Below, piece after piece: positions 1 to 10,384 of a DNA stretch of 64,000 nt. The notes beneath the pieces are model-generated. The model made no database searches. It was given only the letters and a program-made list of their open reading frames with translations, and was not told where the DNA came from. Numbering within the stretch: the stretch's first letter is position 1; each line of letters opens with the position of its first letter. A program made the translations under genes and the position numbers. This DNA is from Orbaceae bacterium lpD02 (GTDB lineage Bacteria > Pseudomonadota > Gammaproteobacteria > Enterobacterales > Orbaceae), in NCBI GenBank assembly GCA_036251875.1, contig CP133960.1:1-64000 (forward strand), in the 5' to 3' direction.

Positions 1-230
1 CGGCTCCTGATATTGCTGGCGAAGATATGGCAAATCCATCATCACTGTTATTGTCAGGTGTAATGCTATTTGATTATTTAGGCTGGATCGAGGTCGGTCA
101 ACTCATTACGTCTGCGATGGAAACTTTATTCCTACAAGGGCAAGCAACCGTTGATTTAGCTCGTTTTATGGCAAATGGTAATATTCTTACGACGAGTCAG
201 TTTACCCAAGCAGTGATTAATCATTTATAA
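1..230 (+). CDS. icd: Isocitrate dehydrogenase, C-terminal end (partial)
   Basis: The reading frame is open from the window edge (first full codon at 3) and stops at 228-230. It gives about 75 residues that resemble the C-terminus of the isocitrate/isopropylmalate dehydrogenase family: an A-P-D-I-A-G segment, then NPSSLLLSG and a helix around GWIEVGQLI, as at the end of E. coli Icd. Isocitrate dehydrogenase makes 2-oxoglutarate from isocitrate in the TCA cycle. The citrate synthase gene follows on the same strand, which supports Icd over isopropylmalate dehydrogenase. The catalytic part and the coenzyme-determining residues lie outside the window, so NAD versus NADP use cannot be told. Confidence 0.75.
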   Translation, partial: APDIAGEDMANPSSLLLSGVMLFDYLGWIEVGQLITSAMETLFLQGQATVDLARFMANGNILTTSQFTQAVINHL

Positions 231-319
231 GTTTTATTAAAGAATAATCAAGATGAGGTCTAATCTTTATCCTTTTTTACCTCACGCATATATAAGCTAG
301 TTTATGGAAGGTGGTCTTT

Positions 320-1675
320 ATGAAAGATAAGTTTATGATTTATAAATTGTCAGAAACCGTAAAATCAACGTGTAAAATAGATAATGAATTATTCGAAAAA
401 TTTAACGTTAAACGCGGATTGCGTAATGCTGATCATACTGGTGTTTTAGTTGGTTTAACTAATATTGGTGATGTTGTTGGCTATAACCGTTTAGATGATG
501 GTTCACTTAAGCCGATTGCAGGTAAATTATTGTATCGCGGTATTGATATTGATGACTTAGTTCATAGTAATCAACAAGAAAAACGAACTGGTTTTGAAGA
601 AGCCATCTATTTACTTTTATCTGGCAGTTTACCAGACAAAGAAGAATTAGACCTTTTTTCGCATATGCTATGTGATTCAATGGCATTAGAAAAGCAGACT
701 AAAATTGCGATTATTGATCTGGAAGGTCACGATATTATGAATATTTTGGCAAGAACTGTGCTAGAAATGTATAATTATGATGCGTCCCCTGATGATACCT
801 CACGCGATAATTTAATGCGCCAGTCAATTGATCTGATCGCTAAATTTCCGGCGATTATTGCCTATTCATATAATATTTTACGTCATAGTGCTAAAGGCCA
901 ATCTTTGCATATTCGTCATCCTAATGAAGGTTGTTCGATCGCAGAAAATTTTCTATATATGATAAAAGGAACAAAAGGCTACACTGAGCTTGATGTTAGA
1001 GTACTGGACTTAGCAATGATTTTACATGCTGAGCATGGCGGTGGTAACAACTCAACGTTTACAGTAAGAGTAACGAGCTCTACAGGTACCGATACGTATT
1101 CTTCTATTGCGGCAGGCATAGGTTCATTAAAGGGCCCGCTACATGGTGGAGCTAATTTGCAAGTTGGTAAAATGATCGCTCATTTGAAAGAGGTGATTAC
1201 AAATTGGACTGATGAACAACAAATTGATCAATATTTAAATAAAATTCTTAACAAAGAAGTGTATGACCAAAAAGGGTTAATTTATGGTATCGGTCACGCA
1301 GTGTATACAATTTCAGATCCGCGAGCGGTGTTGTTAAAAGAGATGGCAAAAGAACTTGCCAGAGAAAAAGGTCGAGAAGCTGAGTTTGCGTTTATGAATT
1401 TACTCGAAGAGCGTGCGATTTATGCTATTACTCACCGTAAAAATGCAAAGACTAAAAAGCTGGTTTGCGCTAATGTTGATTTCTATTCTGGTTTTGTTTA
1501 TGACATGATTGGCTTACCAAAAGAAGTCTACACACCATTATTTGCGATGTCACGTATTGTTGGTTGGTGTGCTCACCGTATTGAAGAGCTAAATTTTGAT
1601 GATCGCCGTATCATTCGCCCAGCTTATAAAAATATTAGTGAAAAGGTCGAATTTATCCCACTAGCACAGCGTTAA
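320..1675 (+). CDS. gltA: Citrate synthase
   Basis: Condenses acetyl-CoA and oxaloacetate to citrate. The product is about 451 aa. The family motifs are present: HAEHGGGNNSTF near residue 236 (catalytic His), GIGHAVYT near 323 (second catalytic His) and ANVDFYSGFVY (catalytic Asp). I chose the ATG at 320, which has a GGAAGG ribosome site 8-9 bases upstream; an in-frame GTG at 311 would add three residues and lies inside that site. The protein is longer than E. coli GltA, and from memory its sequence (KRGLRN.D.TGVLVGLT, SLKGPLHGGAN) looks more like clostridial citrate synthases, so transfer is possible. With the upstream icd it supplies 2-oxoglutarate for glutamate synthesis. Confidence 0.92.
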   Translation: MKDKFMIYKLSETVKSTCKIDNELFEKFNVKRGLRNADHTGVLVGLTNIGDVVGYNRLDDGSLKPIAGKLLYRGIDIDDLVHSNQQEKRTGFEEAIYLLLSGSLPDKEELDLFSHMLCDSMALEKQTKIAIIDLEGHDIMNILARTVLEMYNYDASPDDTSRDNLMRQSIDLIAKFPAIIAYSYNILRHSAKGQSLHIRHPNEGCSIAENFLYMIKGTKGYTELDVRVLDLAMILHAEHGGGNNSTFTVRVTSSTGTDTYSSIAAGIGSLKGPLHGGANLQVGKMIAHLKEVITNWTDEQQIDQYLNKILNKEVYDQKGLIYGIGHAVYTISDPRAVLLKEMAKELAREKGREAEFAFMNLLEERAIYAITHRKNAKTKKLVCANVDFYSGFVYDMIGLPKEVYTPLFAMSRIVGWCAHRIEELNFDDRRIIRPAYKNISEKVEFIPLAQR

Positions 1676-1693
1676 TATTTATGTCAGTCAAAC

Positions 1694-1720
1694 AAGGCAT
1701 GCTAACATGCCTTCATTTTT
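1694..1720 (+). terminator. Rho-independent terminator of citrate synthase gene
   Basis: A perfect 8-bp stem (AAGGCATG at 1694-1701, CATGCCTT at 1706-1713) with a 4-base loop is followed by CATTTTTAT, 18 bases after the citrate synthase stop. Confidence 0.75.
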
Positions 1721-1825
1721 ATGCTGTTTTAATTGGTAGATCACTATCTCAAGTAAGAAGATGATTTTTACACAGCTAAAATTTACTCACTGTTACCAAC
1801 CGCTTTATTTGCAGGTCAAATAAAT

Positions 1826-1853
1826 ATGACAAGCCCCCAATTTCATGTATAAT
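1826..1853 (+). promoter_or_regulatory. Probable sigma-70 promoter of pnp
   Basis: ATGACA (1826-1831, one mismatch to TTGACA), a 16-bp spacer and a perfect TATAAT (1848-1853). It lies about 190 bp upstream of the pnp start and is the best promoter-like match in this gap. Confidence 0.55.
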
Positions 1854-2042
1854 TAACCCGTTTTACTATAGATCATTGTTTTCATGTTTCGTACGGCTAA
1901 TGAGAGCTTTATTAGCAAGGCTGTTTTTATTGTTTCTCTCCATCTATCTTATTATGTGAATAGAACGCATTTAATAAATCTGTCATTAGTCGTAACAATG
2001 AAGGTGATCTAATCATTTATTATTTTCAATGAGGAAATCAAA

Positions 2043-4157
2043 TTGTTTAATCCAACTATACAAGAATTTAAATATGGTCGCCATACCGTTAAATTAGAAA
2101 CGGGTGTTATTGCGCGCCAAGCAACGGCTGCTGTAATGGTAAATATGGACGATACGGCTGTATTTGTTACAGTTGTTGCTAAGCCAAAGGCGAAAGAAGG
2201 ACAAGATTTTTTCCCTTTAACGGTTAACTACCAAGAAAGAACCTATGCAGCCGGCCGTATTCCAGGCAGTTTTTTTCGACGTGAAGGTCGTCCAAGTGAA
2301 GGCGAAACACTAATTGCACGTTTAATCGATCGTCCATTGCGACCATTGTTCCCAGAAGGATTTGTTAATGAGATCCAAATTATTGCAACCGTTGTTTCTG
2401 TTAACCCACAAGTTAGCCCTGATTTAGTTGCAATGATTGGTGCATCTGCAGCGTTATCTTTATCTGGTGTACCTTTCCATGGACCAATCGGTGCCGCGCG
2501 TGTTGGTTTCATTGATGGTGAGTTTGTATTAAACCCATTAGTTACTGAATTACCAAATAGCCGTTTAGATCTTGTCGTTGCAGGTACTAATAGCGCGGTA
2601 TTAATGGTTGAATCAGAAGCTGATTTATTAACTGAAGAACAAATGCTTGCAGCGGTAGTATTTGGTCATGATGCGCAGCAAGTTGTTATCGATAATATTA
2701 ATGAATTAGTCGCTAAAGCCGGTCACGCTAAATGGGATTGGACTCCGCCAGCTAAAAATGAAGCATTATATAATGCAGTTAGCGAAATTGCTAAAGCGCG
2801 CATTGGTGAAGCTTATCGTATTATTGAAAAACAAGCTCGTTATGCTCAAATTGATGCAATTAAAGACGATGTTTTAGCGACATTAAAAGCACAAAACGAA
2901 GAGTTAGACGACACGACTATTCTTAACATTGTAACTGAAATTGAAAGTCAAACCGTACGTCAACGTGTTATTGCTGGTGAGCCTCGAATCGATGGCCGTG
3001 AGAAAGACACTATTCGTGCACTTGATATTCGAACTAATGTTTTACCAAGAGCACACGGTAGTGCGCTATTTACTCGAGGTGAAACCCAAGCGCTGGTTGT
3101 TGCGACATTAGGTACCGAGCGTGACGCACAAATTATTGATGAATTAACGGGAGAGAAAACGGATAAATTCCTTTTCCATTATAACTTTCCTCCATATTCA
3201 GTCGGTGAGACCGGTATGGTTGGCTCACCCAAAAGGCGTGAAATTGGTCATGGCCGTTTAGCTAAACGTGGTGTTGCCGCGGTAATGCCTAAAAATGGTG
3301 AATTTCCTTACACAGTACGTGTTGTTTCTGAAATTACGGAATCAAACGGTTCGTCATCAATGGCATCAGTTTGTGGTGCATCACTTGCATTAATGGATGC
3401 TGGTGTACCAATTAAATCATCGGTTGCAGGTATCGCAATGGGTCTGGTTAAAGAAGGTGATGACTTTGTTGTTTTATCTGATATTTTAGGTGACGAAGAC
3501 CACTTGGGTGATATGGATTTTAAAGTTGCCGGTACTCGTGAGGGAGTAAGTGCGCTGCAAATGGATATCAAGATCGAAGGGATCACTAAAGAGATTATGC
3601 AAGTTGCATTAAATCAGGCAAAAGGTGCTCGTTTACATATTTTAGGTGTGATGGAACAAGCAATTAATTGTCCGCGTAGTGAGATTTCTGAATTTGCTCC
3701 GCGTATCTATACCATGAAAATTAATCCAGAAAAAATTCGTGATATCATTGGTAAAGGCGGTTCAACTATTCGTGCGTTAACTGAAGAAACAGGTACAACA
3801 ATTGAAATCGAAGATGATGGTACAGTTAAAATTGCCGCATCTGATGGTGATAAAGCTCAGGCTGCAATTAAGCGCATTAATGATCTAACCGCTGAAGTTG
3901 AAGTTGGTCATATTTATGCCGGTAAAGTAGTTCGTATCGTTGATTTTGGCGCATTTGTTTCAATTATCGGTGGTAAAGAGGGCTTGGTTCATGTATCACA
4001 AATCGCTGAGCATCGAGTAGAGAAAGTAACAGATGAATTGAGCGCAGGGCAAGAGGTTCAAGTTAAAGTGCTCGAAATCGATCGTCAAGGACGTATTCGT
4101 TTAAGTATCAAAGATGCGATTGCAAATGAGCAATCTGTAGACAATACCGCAGAGTAA
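2043..4157 (+). CDS. pnp: Polyribonucleotide nucleotidyltransferase (PNPase)
   Basis: A 3'-5' phosphorolytic exoribonuclease of the RNA degradosome. The 704-aa protein has two RNase PH cores (about residues 10-230 and 310-540; [15 protein letters not shown] and the second-core [10 protein letters not shown] motifs are visible), then a KH domain ([12 protein letters not shown]) and an S1 domain ([13 protein letters not shown]). The start is TTG at 2043 with GAGG upstream; the N-terminus aligns with the E. coli protein from MxNPx, and E. coli pnp also uses TTG as I recall. nlpI and deaD follow, as in E. coli, but rpsO is missing upstream. Confidence 0.97.
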   Translation: MFNPTIQEFKYGRHTVKLETGVIARQATAAVMVNMDDTAVFVTVVAKPKAKEGQDFFPLTVNYQERTYAAGRIPGSFFRREGRPSEGETLIARLIDRPLRPLFPEGFVNEIQIIATVVSVNPQVSPDLVAMIGASAALSLSGVPFHGPIGAARVGFIDGEFVLNPLVTELPNSRLDLVVAGTNSAVLMVESEADLLTEEQMLAAVVFGHDAQQVVIDNINELVAKAGHAKWDWTPPAKNEALYNAVSEIAKARIGEAYRIIEKQARYAQIDAIKDDVLATLKAQNEELDDTTILNIVTEIESQTVRQRVIAGEPRIDGREKDTIRALDIRTNVLPRAHGSALFTRGETQALVVATLGTERDAQIIDELTGEKTDKFLFHYNFPPYSVGETGMVGSPKRREIGHGRLAKRGVAAVMPKNGEFPYTVRVVSEITESNGSSSMASVCGASLALMDAGVPIKSSVAGIAMGLVKEGDDFVVLSDILGDEDHLGDMDFKVAGTREGVSALQMDIKIEGITKEIMQVALNQAKGARLHILGVMEQAINCPRSEISEFAPRIYTMKINPEKIRDIIGKGGSTIRALTEETGTTIEIEDDGTVKIAASDGDKAQAAIKRINDLTAEVEVGHIYAGKVVRIVDFGAFVSIIGGKEGLVHVSQIAEHRVEKVTDELSAGQEVQVKVLEIDRQGRIRLSIKDAIANEQSVDNTAE

Positions 4158-4190
4158 CATATGTTAATCTGTAAGTAGCAGGGGTTTTTA

Positions 4191-5054
4191 ATGAAAAAAT
4201 ATAACTTGAGGGCAATATGCTTGTCATTATTGACTGTTTTGTTATCAAGTTATATTTCAGGATGTAGTACTAAAACGCCACTGCTCGCGGTACCTTTACA
4301 GGTATCTTATGATGATGAAATAAAATTAGCGCAGATAAGCCAGCAATTATATAACAAAAATCTTAGTGATAAGGCCAGAATGAAATTACTTTTTCAACGG
4401 GGCTCTTTATATGACTCACTAGGTTTTAGAGCATTCGCTCAGACTGATTTTAATCAGTTGTTAAGCTACAATGTTGCCATTCCTGACGTGTATAATTACT
4501 TGGCCATTAATGCTATGCATGATGCTGATTATGATACCGCATTTATAGCATTAAATTCGGCTCTAGAATTAGAGCCGGACTATCAGTTTGCTTATATTAA
4601 CCGAGCGATAGGATTATATCGTAACGAACGATATGAAGCTGCACTAGTTGATGCGTTGAAATTTTATCATTATGCGCCGAATGATCCAATGAGAATACTT
4701 TGGCTTTATTTAGTAGAGGAGAAACTAGATAAAGCCAAAGCTACTGATGAGATCATTAGGCGGTATAATGAAATGACAGATAAAACTGTTTGGGGAAGTG
4801 ATATTATTGCGTTTTACCTTGGTAAAATTAGCGAGGATCGCTTGATGATTAATCTACAGCAGGGAGTTGAAACTAACAGCGAGTTAGCTCAGCGTCTTTG
4901 CGAAACCTACTTTTACTTAGGTAAATATTATCAAAGTAAAGGTGATAATAAACGTGCCGAAATGTTATTTAAGTATTCATTAGCTAACAATGTCTATAAT
5001 TATTTAGAACATCAGCAGGCGCTTTTCGAAATAACTCAACTTAATCAAAAGTAA
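4191..5054 (+). CDS. nlpI: Lipoprotein NlpI, TPR adaptor
   Basis: An outer-membrane lipoprotein. A signal peptide ends in the lipobox ISGC (Cys about 25), followed by tetratricopeptide repeats (for example near residues 60-170 and 235-270). The length of 287 aa is close to E. coli NlpI (294). In E. coli, NlpI is an adaptor that delivers the endopeptidase MepS to the protease Prc and so controls cell-wall turnover. The gene sits between pnp and deaD exactly as in E. coli, 33 bp after pnp, with a GGGG ribosome site before ATG 4191. Identification rests on synteny plus the lipobox/TPR layout. Confidence 0.9.
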   Translation: MKKYNLRAICLSLLTVLLSSYISGCSTKTPLLAVPLQVSYDDEIKLAQISQQLYNKNLSDKARMKLLFQRGSLYDSLGFRAFAQTDFNQLLSYNVAIPDVYNYLAINAMHDADYDTAFIALNSALELEPDYQFAYINRAIGLYRNERYEAALVDALKFYHYAPNDPMRILWLYLVEEKLDKAKATDEIIRRYNEMTDKTVWGSDIIAFYLGKISEDRLMINLQQGVETNSELAQRLCETYFYLGKYYQSKGDNKRAEMLFKYSLANNVYNYLEHQQALFEITQLNQK

Positions 5055-5235
5055 GTTGTATTGGGTCATGCCAGTTTAGATGTGAATATAAGTAGTTATA
5101 GCAGCGTTCTTTATTTAACCATTTAATGATTATTAAATGTTTTGTTATTTTTGGGTGGGTTGTAATATTCATTGCGTGGACTGGCATTATAAATGTTTTT
5201 AACAACTGTATCAAAGCAGTTATAAGCGAGTTTAC
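5055..5235 (+). promoter_or_regulatory. Leader / upstream region of deaD
   Basis: A 181-bp gap. The 8-bp arms ATGCCAGT (5068-5075) and ACTGGCAT (5180-5187) are perfect inverted repeats 104 bases apart, so a transcript starting early in the gap could form a long-range stem just before the deaD start. No convincing -35/-10 pair was found. Confidence 0.3.
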
Positions 5236-7062
5236 ATGACAAAAGAAATCTCTTTTATTGACCTTGGCTTGTCTGAGGAAATCCTTAATGCATTAAATGA
5301 TCTTGGCTTTGCCAAGCCTTCGCCAATTCAAGCAGAGTGTATTCCATTACTATTAAATGGACACGATGTGTTAGGAATGGCACAAACAGGTAGTGGAAAA
5401 ACCGCTGCATTTTCAATTCCCTTTCTAATGAAGTTAGATGCTAATTTAAAGGCTCCACAAGTATTAGTTTTAGCGCCAACACGAGAACTTGCAATACAAG
5501 TTGCAGATGCGTGTAGTGAATATGCTAAACATATGAAAGGCGTAAAGGTTCTCGCTCTATATGGTGGACAACGTTACGATGTGCAGTTACGGGCCTTAAA
5601 ACAAGGGCCACAAATTGTTGTTGGTACACCAGGTCGTTTACTTGACCACTTAAATCGAAAAACATTAGATTTATCGAATTTGAAAGGTTTGGTACTTGAC
5701 GAAGCTGATGAAATGTTACGCATGGGCTTCATTGATGATGTCGAAAGCATCATGGCTGCAATCCCCGATGAGCACCAGACAGCACTATTTTCTGCGACAA
5801 TGCCAGCGCCAATCCGTCGAATTACTAAACGATTTATGCAAGATCCGAAAGAGATCCAAATTAAATCGACTAACCAAACGGCGCCTGATATTGAACAAAG
5901 CTATTGGTTGGTTCATGGTTTACGCAAAAATGAAGCATTAGTTCGTTTTTTAGAAGCAGAAGATTTCGACGCTGCAATTATTTTTGTTAGAACTAAGTCA
6001 GCAACGCTAGATGTAGCAGATGTACTCGAACAGCATGGTTATAATGCAGCAGCACTTAATGGTGATATGACTCAACAATTACGTGAGCAAACGCTTGATC
6101 GTTTACGTAATGGTCGTTTAGATATTTTAATTGCTACAGATGTTGCAGCTCGTGGCTTAGATGTTGAACGTATCAGTTTAGTTATTAACTACGATATTAC
6201 CTTAGATTCTGAGTCTTATGTGCATCGTATTGGTCGTACAGGGCGAGCTGGTCGCGCAGGACGGGCACTGTTATTTGTTGATAATCGCGAGCGTCGTTTA
6301 TTAAAAAATATTGAGCAAACAATCAAAAAATCGATCCCTGAAGTTAAGTTACCATTGAAAGAATCACTAGAAGCACGCCGATTAACTAAATTTGCTGATA
6401 AAGTAGCTAAAGAAGTTGGCAGTAATGATTTAAATAATTATCGTAGCCTTTTACCTAAATTACTACAAGATGATCAAACCGATATGGAAACATTAGCCGC
6501 CGCGCTATTAAAATTAGCTCAAGGCGAGCGACCATTAATTTTACCACCGGATCCGGTATTCAAGCCTGCACGTAATGAACGCGATAGGCCTGAACGTGGT
6601 GAGCGTAATAGCGATCGTCGTTTGAAAGGTGACAACCGTGAAGCGCCAAAACGTCGCGAGCGTCGTGATGTGGGTGATATGGATCTTTATCGGATTGAAG
6701 TCGGTAAAGAAAATGGCGTTGATGTACGTAATATTGTTGGTGCAATAGCAAATGAAGGCGATATTAGTAGTCGTTATATCGGTAATATTAAATTGTATGA
6801 AAAATATTCGACAGTTGAATTGCCAAAAGATATGCCTCGCGATTTATTAAAGCATTTTGAAAGCGTTCGGGTAATGAACGTACCAATGAATATGCGATTG
6901 GTGACTGATGGTAATAAACCAGCCCCAAGACGGAGTCGTAGTAAAGATGATTCTTTTGGTGATGAGCCTAAACGCCGTAGTCGTTCTGGTTCGAGCAATA
7001 AAGAAGGTTCTAAAGATGGATCATCAAAGCGACGCGCACCAAGAAAATCGGTATCTTTTTAG
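5236..7062 (+). CDS. deaD: ATP-dependent RNA helicase DeaD (CsdA)
   Basis: A DEAD-box RNA helicase that helps ribosome assembly and mRNA decay, especially in the cold. The 608 aa contain the Q motif, Walker A (AQTGSGKT, about 49), PTRELA, DEAD (about residue 156), SAT and [11 protein letters not shown], then an arginine-rich linker (about 445-475), the DbpA-like RNA-binding fold, and a basic tail rich in Arg, Ser and Lys. Length and tail match DeaD (E. coli 629 aa) rather than RhlE or SrmB. It follows pnp-nlpI as in E. coli. A strong bidirectional terminator follows. Confidence 0.95.
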   Translation: MTKEISFIDLGLSEEILNALNDLGFAKPSPIQAECIPLLLNGHDVLGMAQTGSGKTAAFSIPFLMKLDANLKAPQVLVLAPTRELAIQVADACSEYAKHMKGVKVLALYGGQRYDVQLRALKQGPQIVVGTPGRLLDHLNRKTLDLSNLKGLVLDEADEMLRMGFIDDVESIMAAIPDEHQTALFSATMPAPIRRITKRFMQDPKEIQIKSTNQTAPDIEQSYWLVHGLRKNEALVRFLEAEDFDAAIIFVRTKSATLDVADVLEQHGYNAAALNGDMTQQLREQTLDRLRNGRLDILIATDVAARGLDVERISLVINYDITLDSESYVHRIGRTGRAGRAGRALLFVDNRERRLLKNIEQTIKKSIPEVKLPLKESLEARRLTKFADKVAKEVGSNDLNNYRSLLPKLLQDDQTDMETLAAALLKLAQGERPLILPPDPVFKPARNERDRPERGERNSDRRLKGDNREAPKRRERRDVGDMDLYRIEVGKENGVDVRNIVGAIANEGDISSRYIGNIKLYEKYSTVELPKDMPRDLLKHFESVRVMNVPMNMRLVTDGNKPAPRRSRSKDDSFGDEPKRRSRSGSSNKEGSKDGSSKRRAPRKSVSF

Positions 7063-7080
7063 CCGTTAGCTAATTTTAAG

Positions 7081-7113
7081 AAAAAAGCCGAATCGATTTG
7101 ATTCGGCTTTTTT
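7081..7113. terminator. Bidirectional terminator between deaD and htpG
   Basis: AAGCCGAATC (7085-7094) pairs perfectly with GATTCGGCTT (7100-7109), flanked by an A-run on the left and a T-run on the right, so it can stop transcription of both convergent genes. Confidence 0.9.
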
Positions 7114-7162
7114 ATGATTAACGCAACATAAGAGGCATATCGTTATACCTTATACGATGCTG

Positions 7163-9037
7163 TTATTTTACTAATAGTTTATTCATACGTTGAATAAATT
7201 GGCTTGGATCAACTAATGAACCTTTTTCAGCGAGCAAAGCTTGGTCCAGTAGTAATTCAACCCAGTCTTTAAACTCAAGATCGTCTGCGGTATTAGCAGC
7301 TTGTTTTACCAGCTGATGTTCTGGATTGATTTCAAAGGTGTATTTTACGTCTGGCGCTTTTTGCCCCGCAGCAGCAAATAGTTTTGCCATCTGAGTCGTC
7401 ATTTCATCCGCAGCGGTTGTTACAATTGCAGGTGTGCTAGTTAAGCGATGAGTCAATTTAACTTCTTTTACTTTGTCGCCTAAAACAGCCTTAACGCGTT
7501 CAACAAATGGTTCTAGTTCTTTTTCGGCTTGTTTTTGCTCTTCTGTTTCTTGGTCGGCCAATTTTTCAATTGATTCATCTGATTTGCTCACCGATTGGAA
7601 CGATTTACCTTCAAATTCCGTTAGGTTGCTCATCATCCATTCATCAATACGATCAGAAAGTAGTAAAACTTCAATGCCTTTTTTACGGAACAGTTCAAGG
7701 TGCGGGCTATTTTTAGCCGCATTATAGCTATCAGCTGTAATGTAATAGATTTTATCTTGATTTTCCTGCATGCGGCCAACATAGTCGTCAATAGAAATAG
7801 TTTGTGTATCACTATCTGTATGTGTTGAGGCAAAACGAAGCAATTTAGCAATAGATTCTTTATTGGCAAGATCTTCTCCGGTACCTTCCTTAAGCACTAA
7901 ACCAAACTCGCCCCAGAATTGTAAATATTTTTCCTGATCGTCTTTAGCTAGTTTTTCTAACATTTGTAGGGCACGTTTGGTACACGCATTACGTAAGTTT
8001 TGCGTCACTTTACTATCTTGTAATATTTCACGTGACACGTTTAGTGGTAAGTCATTTGAATCAATTAAGCCTTTTACAAAACGTAAGTAATTTGGCATAA
8101 ATTGCTCAGCATCATCCATAATAAAAACCCGTTGTACATAAAGTTTTAAACCATGTTTATGCTCGCGATTCCACATGTCCCAAGGTGCCTTAGCTGGAAT
8201 ATACAGTAGACTAGTATATTCTTGTTTCCCTTCTACTCGGTTATGGCTCCAACTTAGCGGATCAGCAAAATCATGAGATAAGTGTTTATAAAATTCTTTA
8301 TACTCATCGTCGCTAATTTCGTTACGACTACGTGTCCAAAGCGCTTGAGCTTTATTAATTTTTTCCCATTTGGTCTCTTTACTTTCTTCATCAACACTTT
8401 GTACTTCAACAGGTAAAGAAATATGATCGGCATATTTGCTAACAACAGATCGTACACGCCAGTCATCTAAAAACTCTTTATCGTCTTGTTTTAAGTGTAA
8501 CGTAATTTCAGTGCCACGCGTTTCTTTAGTGGTATCTGAAATTGTATATTCACCTTCGCCAGTTGATTCCCAAATAATGGCTTGATTAGATTTAGCCGTT
8601 GCAGCTCGAGTTTTAACCGTTACTTTATCCGCCACAATGAAAGAAGAGTAGAAACCGACACCAAATTGGCCAATCAATTGGCTATCTTTTGCTTGATCAC
8701 TACCGATAGATTCTAAAAACGCTTTTGTTCCTGATTTTGCAATGGTACCAAGGTTATCAATAACCTCATCACGAGTCATACCAATACCGTTGTCGGCAAT
8801 AGTTAATGTACCCGCTTCTTTATCGACCCATATTCGAACACCTAATTCACCATCACCAGCATATAAATCAGGATTTTCTAATGCTTTAAAGCGCAATTTA
8901 TCAGCTGCATCTGATGCGTTTGAGATTAACTCTCTTAAAAAGATTTCTTTGTTAGAATAAAGAGAGTGAATCATTAAATGAAGAAGTTGTTTAACTTCTG
9001 ATTGAAATCCACGAGTTTCAGTTCCTTGTTTACTCAT
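7163..9037 (-). CDS. htpG: Molecular chaperone HtpG (bacterial Hsp90)
   Basis: A cytosolic ATP-dependent chaperone dimer. The 624-aa protein has the GHKL ATPase N-domain with [19 protein letters not shown] and GQFGVGFYS, a middle domain and a C-terminal dimerisation domain. The upstream in-frame ATG at 9052 would add five residues, but the AGGT ribosome site fits the ATG at 9037 ([12 protein letters not shown], aligning with E. coli MKGQETRGFQ). In E. coli htpG follows recR; here recR is about 42 kb away. A sigma-32-like promoter lies upstream. Confidence 0.97.
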   Translation of the reverse strand: MSKQGTETRGFQSEVKQLLHLMIHSLYSNKEIFLRELISNASDAADKLRFKALENPDLYAGDGELGVRIWVDKEAGTLTIADNGIGMTRDEVIDNLGTIAKSGTKAFLESIGSDQAKDSQLIGQFGVGFYSSFIVADKVTVKTRAATAKSNQAIIWESTGEGEYTISDTTKETRGTEITLHLKQDDKEFLDDWRVRSVVSKYADHISLPVEVQSVDEESKETKWEKINKAQALWTRSRNEISDDEYKEFYKHLSHDFADPLSWSHNRVEGKQEYTSLLYIPAKAPWDMWNREHKHGLKLYVQRVFIMDDAEQFMPNYLRFVKGLIDSNDLPLNVSREILQDSKVTQNLRNACTKRALQMLEKLAKDDQEKYLQFWGEFGLVLKEGTGEDLANKESIAKLLRFASTHTDSDTQTISIDDYVGRMQENQDKIYYITADSYNAAKNSPHLELFRKKGIEVLLLSDRIDEWMMSNLTEFEGKSFQSVSKSDESIEKLADQETEEQKQAEKELEPFVERVKAVLGDKVKEVKLTHRLTSTPAIVTTAADEMTTQMAKLFAAAGQKAPDVKYTFEINPEHQLVKQAANTADDLEFKDWVELLLDQALLAEKGSLVDPSQFIQRMNKLLVK

Positions 9038-9087
9038 CAAATAATACCTCAACGTTTACTAATTAAATGAATTAAAATATATATGTC

Positions 9088-9116
9088 TATATAGGAATAA
9101 AAAAATGGATTTCAAG
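9088..9116 (-). promoter_or_regulatory. Heat-shock (sigma-32 type) promoter of htpG
   Basis: On the minus strand a perfect CTTGAAA -35 element (complement of 9110-9116) is followed by a 14-bp spacer and CCTATATA (complement of 9088-9095), close to the sigma-32 consensus CTTGAAA-N11-16-CCCCATNT. It lies about 50 bp upstream of the htpG start. E. coli htpG is a sigma-32 gene. Confidence 0.65.
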
Positions 9117-9247
9117 TATCTTTGAGCAAGATAAAGAAAAAATGCCATATCAGCATGATATTTTAGTAGTTGTGCTACGGTATAAGTTAGTATGGTCTAT
9201 TTTTAGATTGATTAACGCCAAGGTAGGGGGCTTTCTAAGATTGAGTG

Positions 9248-9280
9248 TAGATAGAATATAAATCAGCTATATTCTATCTA
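9248..9280. terminator. Perfect 13-bp hairpin after ulaG
   Basis: TAGATAGAATATA (9248-9260) and TATATTCTATCTA (9268-9280) pair perfectly around a 7-base loop, 14 bases past the ulaG stop. There is no T-run on the minus side, so it may be a 3'-end stabiliser or a weak terminator. Confidence 0.5.
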
Positions 9281-9293
9281 TTGTTTTAGTTGA

Positions 9294-10361
9294 TTATAAG
9301 AATGAACGATAAGGCAATTCTGGTTCATCAGTAAAAATATCGGCAAAGCCTCGGAAATGCTGATAGTGCATCTTATTTTTATCGGTAGGGTAGGTGTATT
9401 TTCCGCCGACTTGCCAGAAAAATGGTCTAAACCCATATTCTAAACGATCTTTTTTCATATTCCATAACACTTCTATCTCACGGGGATCGCTTTGAAAATT
9501 AGCCCAAATGTCGTGATGAAATGGGATCACAACTTGTGTATTAAGTGATTCAGCTGCGCGTAAAATATCGGCAGAAGTCATTTTGTCGGTGACTCCTCGC
9601 GGGTTTTCACCATAAGAAAGCAATGCGACATCAATTTTGTGATCATTGCCATGTTTTGCATAGTAGTTAGAATAATGGGAATCGCCAGAATGATAAAGTG
9701 AGCCACCAGTCGTTTCAAAAAGATAGTTAACTGCACGATCGTCCATACCGTCTAGGATCGATTTATCAGTTGAAGATACGCCTTTTGGTAAGGTAACTAA
9801 TGACGTCCTGTCAAAAGAATCTAGCACTTTAATCTTTATATCGCCAATTTCAATTGTGTCCCCAACTTTGGCAATAATACAACGGTTAGCTGGAACTCCC
9901 CAACTTTGCCATAATTCAACACAAGCTTTAGGGCCAATAAACTTGACTTTTTCATCGCAGTTTTGGATAACCGCTGCAGCAACATTAACATCAATATGAT
10001 CGGCATGATCATGAGTTGCCATAATGGCATCAACATCTTTAATTGCAAATGGATCTAAGACAAAAGGGCTGGTTCGTAAGTTCGGTTGTAAGGCTCTAAC
10101 GCCACCCATACGCATCATTTGATGTTGCTTGTTCATTAAAGGATTAGCGTGCGTTTTTTTGCCCGTCCCGCACCAAAAGTCGACAGAAATATTGGTCTTG
10201 CCCGCTGATTTTAACCAGATCCCAGTACAACCTAACCACCACATACTAAATGTATTTTGTTTGACTTCTGTCGTTTCTATCTCTTCATTTAACCATGTTC
10301 CCCATTCAGGGAAAGTACTTAAAATCCATGACTCACGGGTAATTTCATTTATTTTACTCAT
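9294..10361 (-). CDS. ulaG: L-ascorbate-6-phosphate lactonase UlaG
   Basis: Opens the lactone ring of L-ascorbate 6-phosphate to 3-keto-L-gulonate 6-phosphate, the first cytosolic step after PTS import. The 355 aa (E. coli UlaG 354) form a metallo-beta-lactamase fold with the metal-binding motif THDHADHID (about residue 113) and [10 protein letters not shown]; the C-terminal ...YRSFL matches the E. coli end. It is cotranscribed behind ulaR (23-bp gap), with the ulaABC-F operon divergent. In E. coli ulaG is the divergent gene and ulaR lies beyond it; here ulaR comes first. Confidence 0.96.
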   Translation of the reverse strand: MSKINEITRESWILSTFPEWGTWLNEEIETTEVKQNTFSMWWLGCTGIWLKSAGKTNISVDFWCGTGKKTHANPLMNKQHQMMRMGGVRALQPNLRTSPFVLDPFAIKDVDAIMATHDHADHIDVNVAAAVIQNCDEKVKFIGPKACVELWQSWGVPANRCIIAKVGDTIEIGDIKIKVLDSFDRTSLVTLPKGVSSTDKSILDGMDDRAVNYLFETTGGSLYHSGDSHYSNYYAKHGNDHKIDVALLSYGENPRGVTDKMTSADILRAAESLNTQVVIPFHHDIWANFQSDPREIEVLWNMKKDRLEYGFRPFFWQVGGKYTYPTDKNKMHYQHFRGFADIFTDEPELPYRSFL

Positions 10362-10384
10362 TATCGTATCCCTTTTATTGATTA

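Larger units (their letters stand above)
1676..2042. other. Intergenic region between gltA and pnp (367 bp)
   Basis: It holds the gltA terminator (1694-1720), a probable pnp promoter (1826-1853) and about 190 bases of pnp leader. A weak hairpin in the leader (GCTAAT 1896-1901 with ATTAGC 1911-1916) could correspond to the RNase III-processed leader stem known in E. coli pnp. rpsO, which precedes pnp in E. coli, is absent here. I see no ORF. Confidence 0.6.

Noticed and set aside
5142-5168. deaD promoter TTGTTA / TAATAT
   Set aside because: The spacer is only 15 bp and the -35 is weak.
6774-6998. Minus-strand frame within the basic tail of deaD
   Set aside because: It mirrors the Arg/Ser-rich repetitive coding of deaD; no start signal.
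7473-7727. Plus-strand frames antisense to htpG
   Set aside because: They overlap a strongly conserved gene in antisense and have no independent support.
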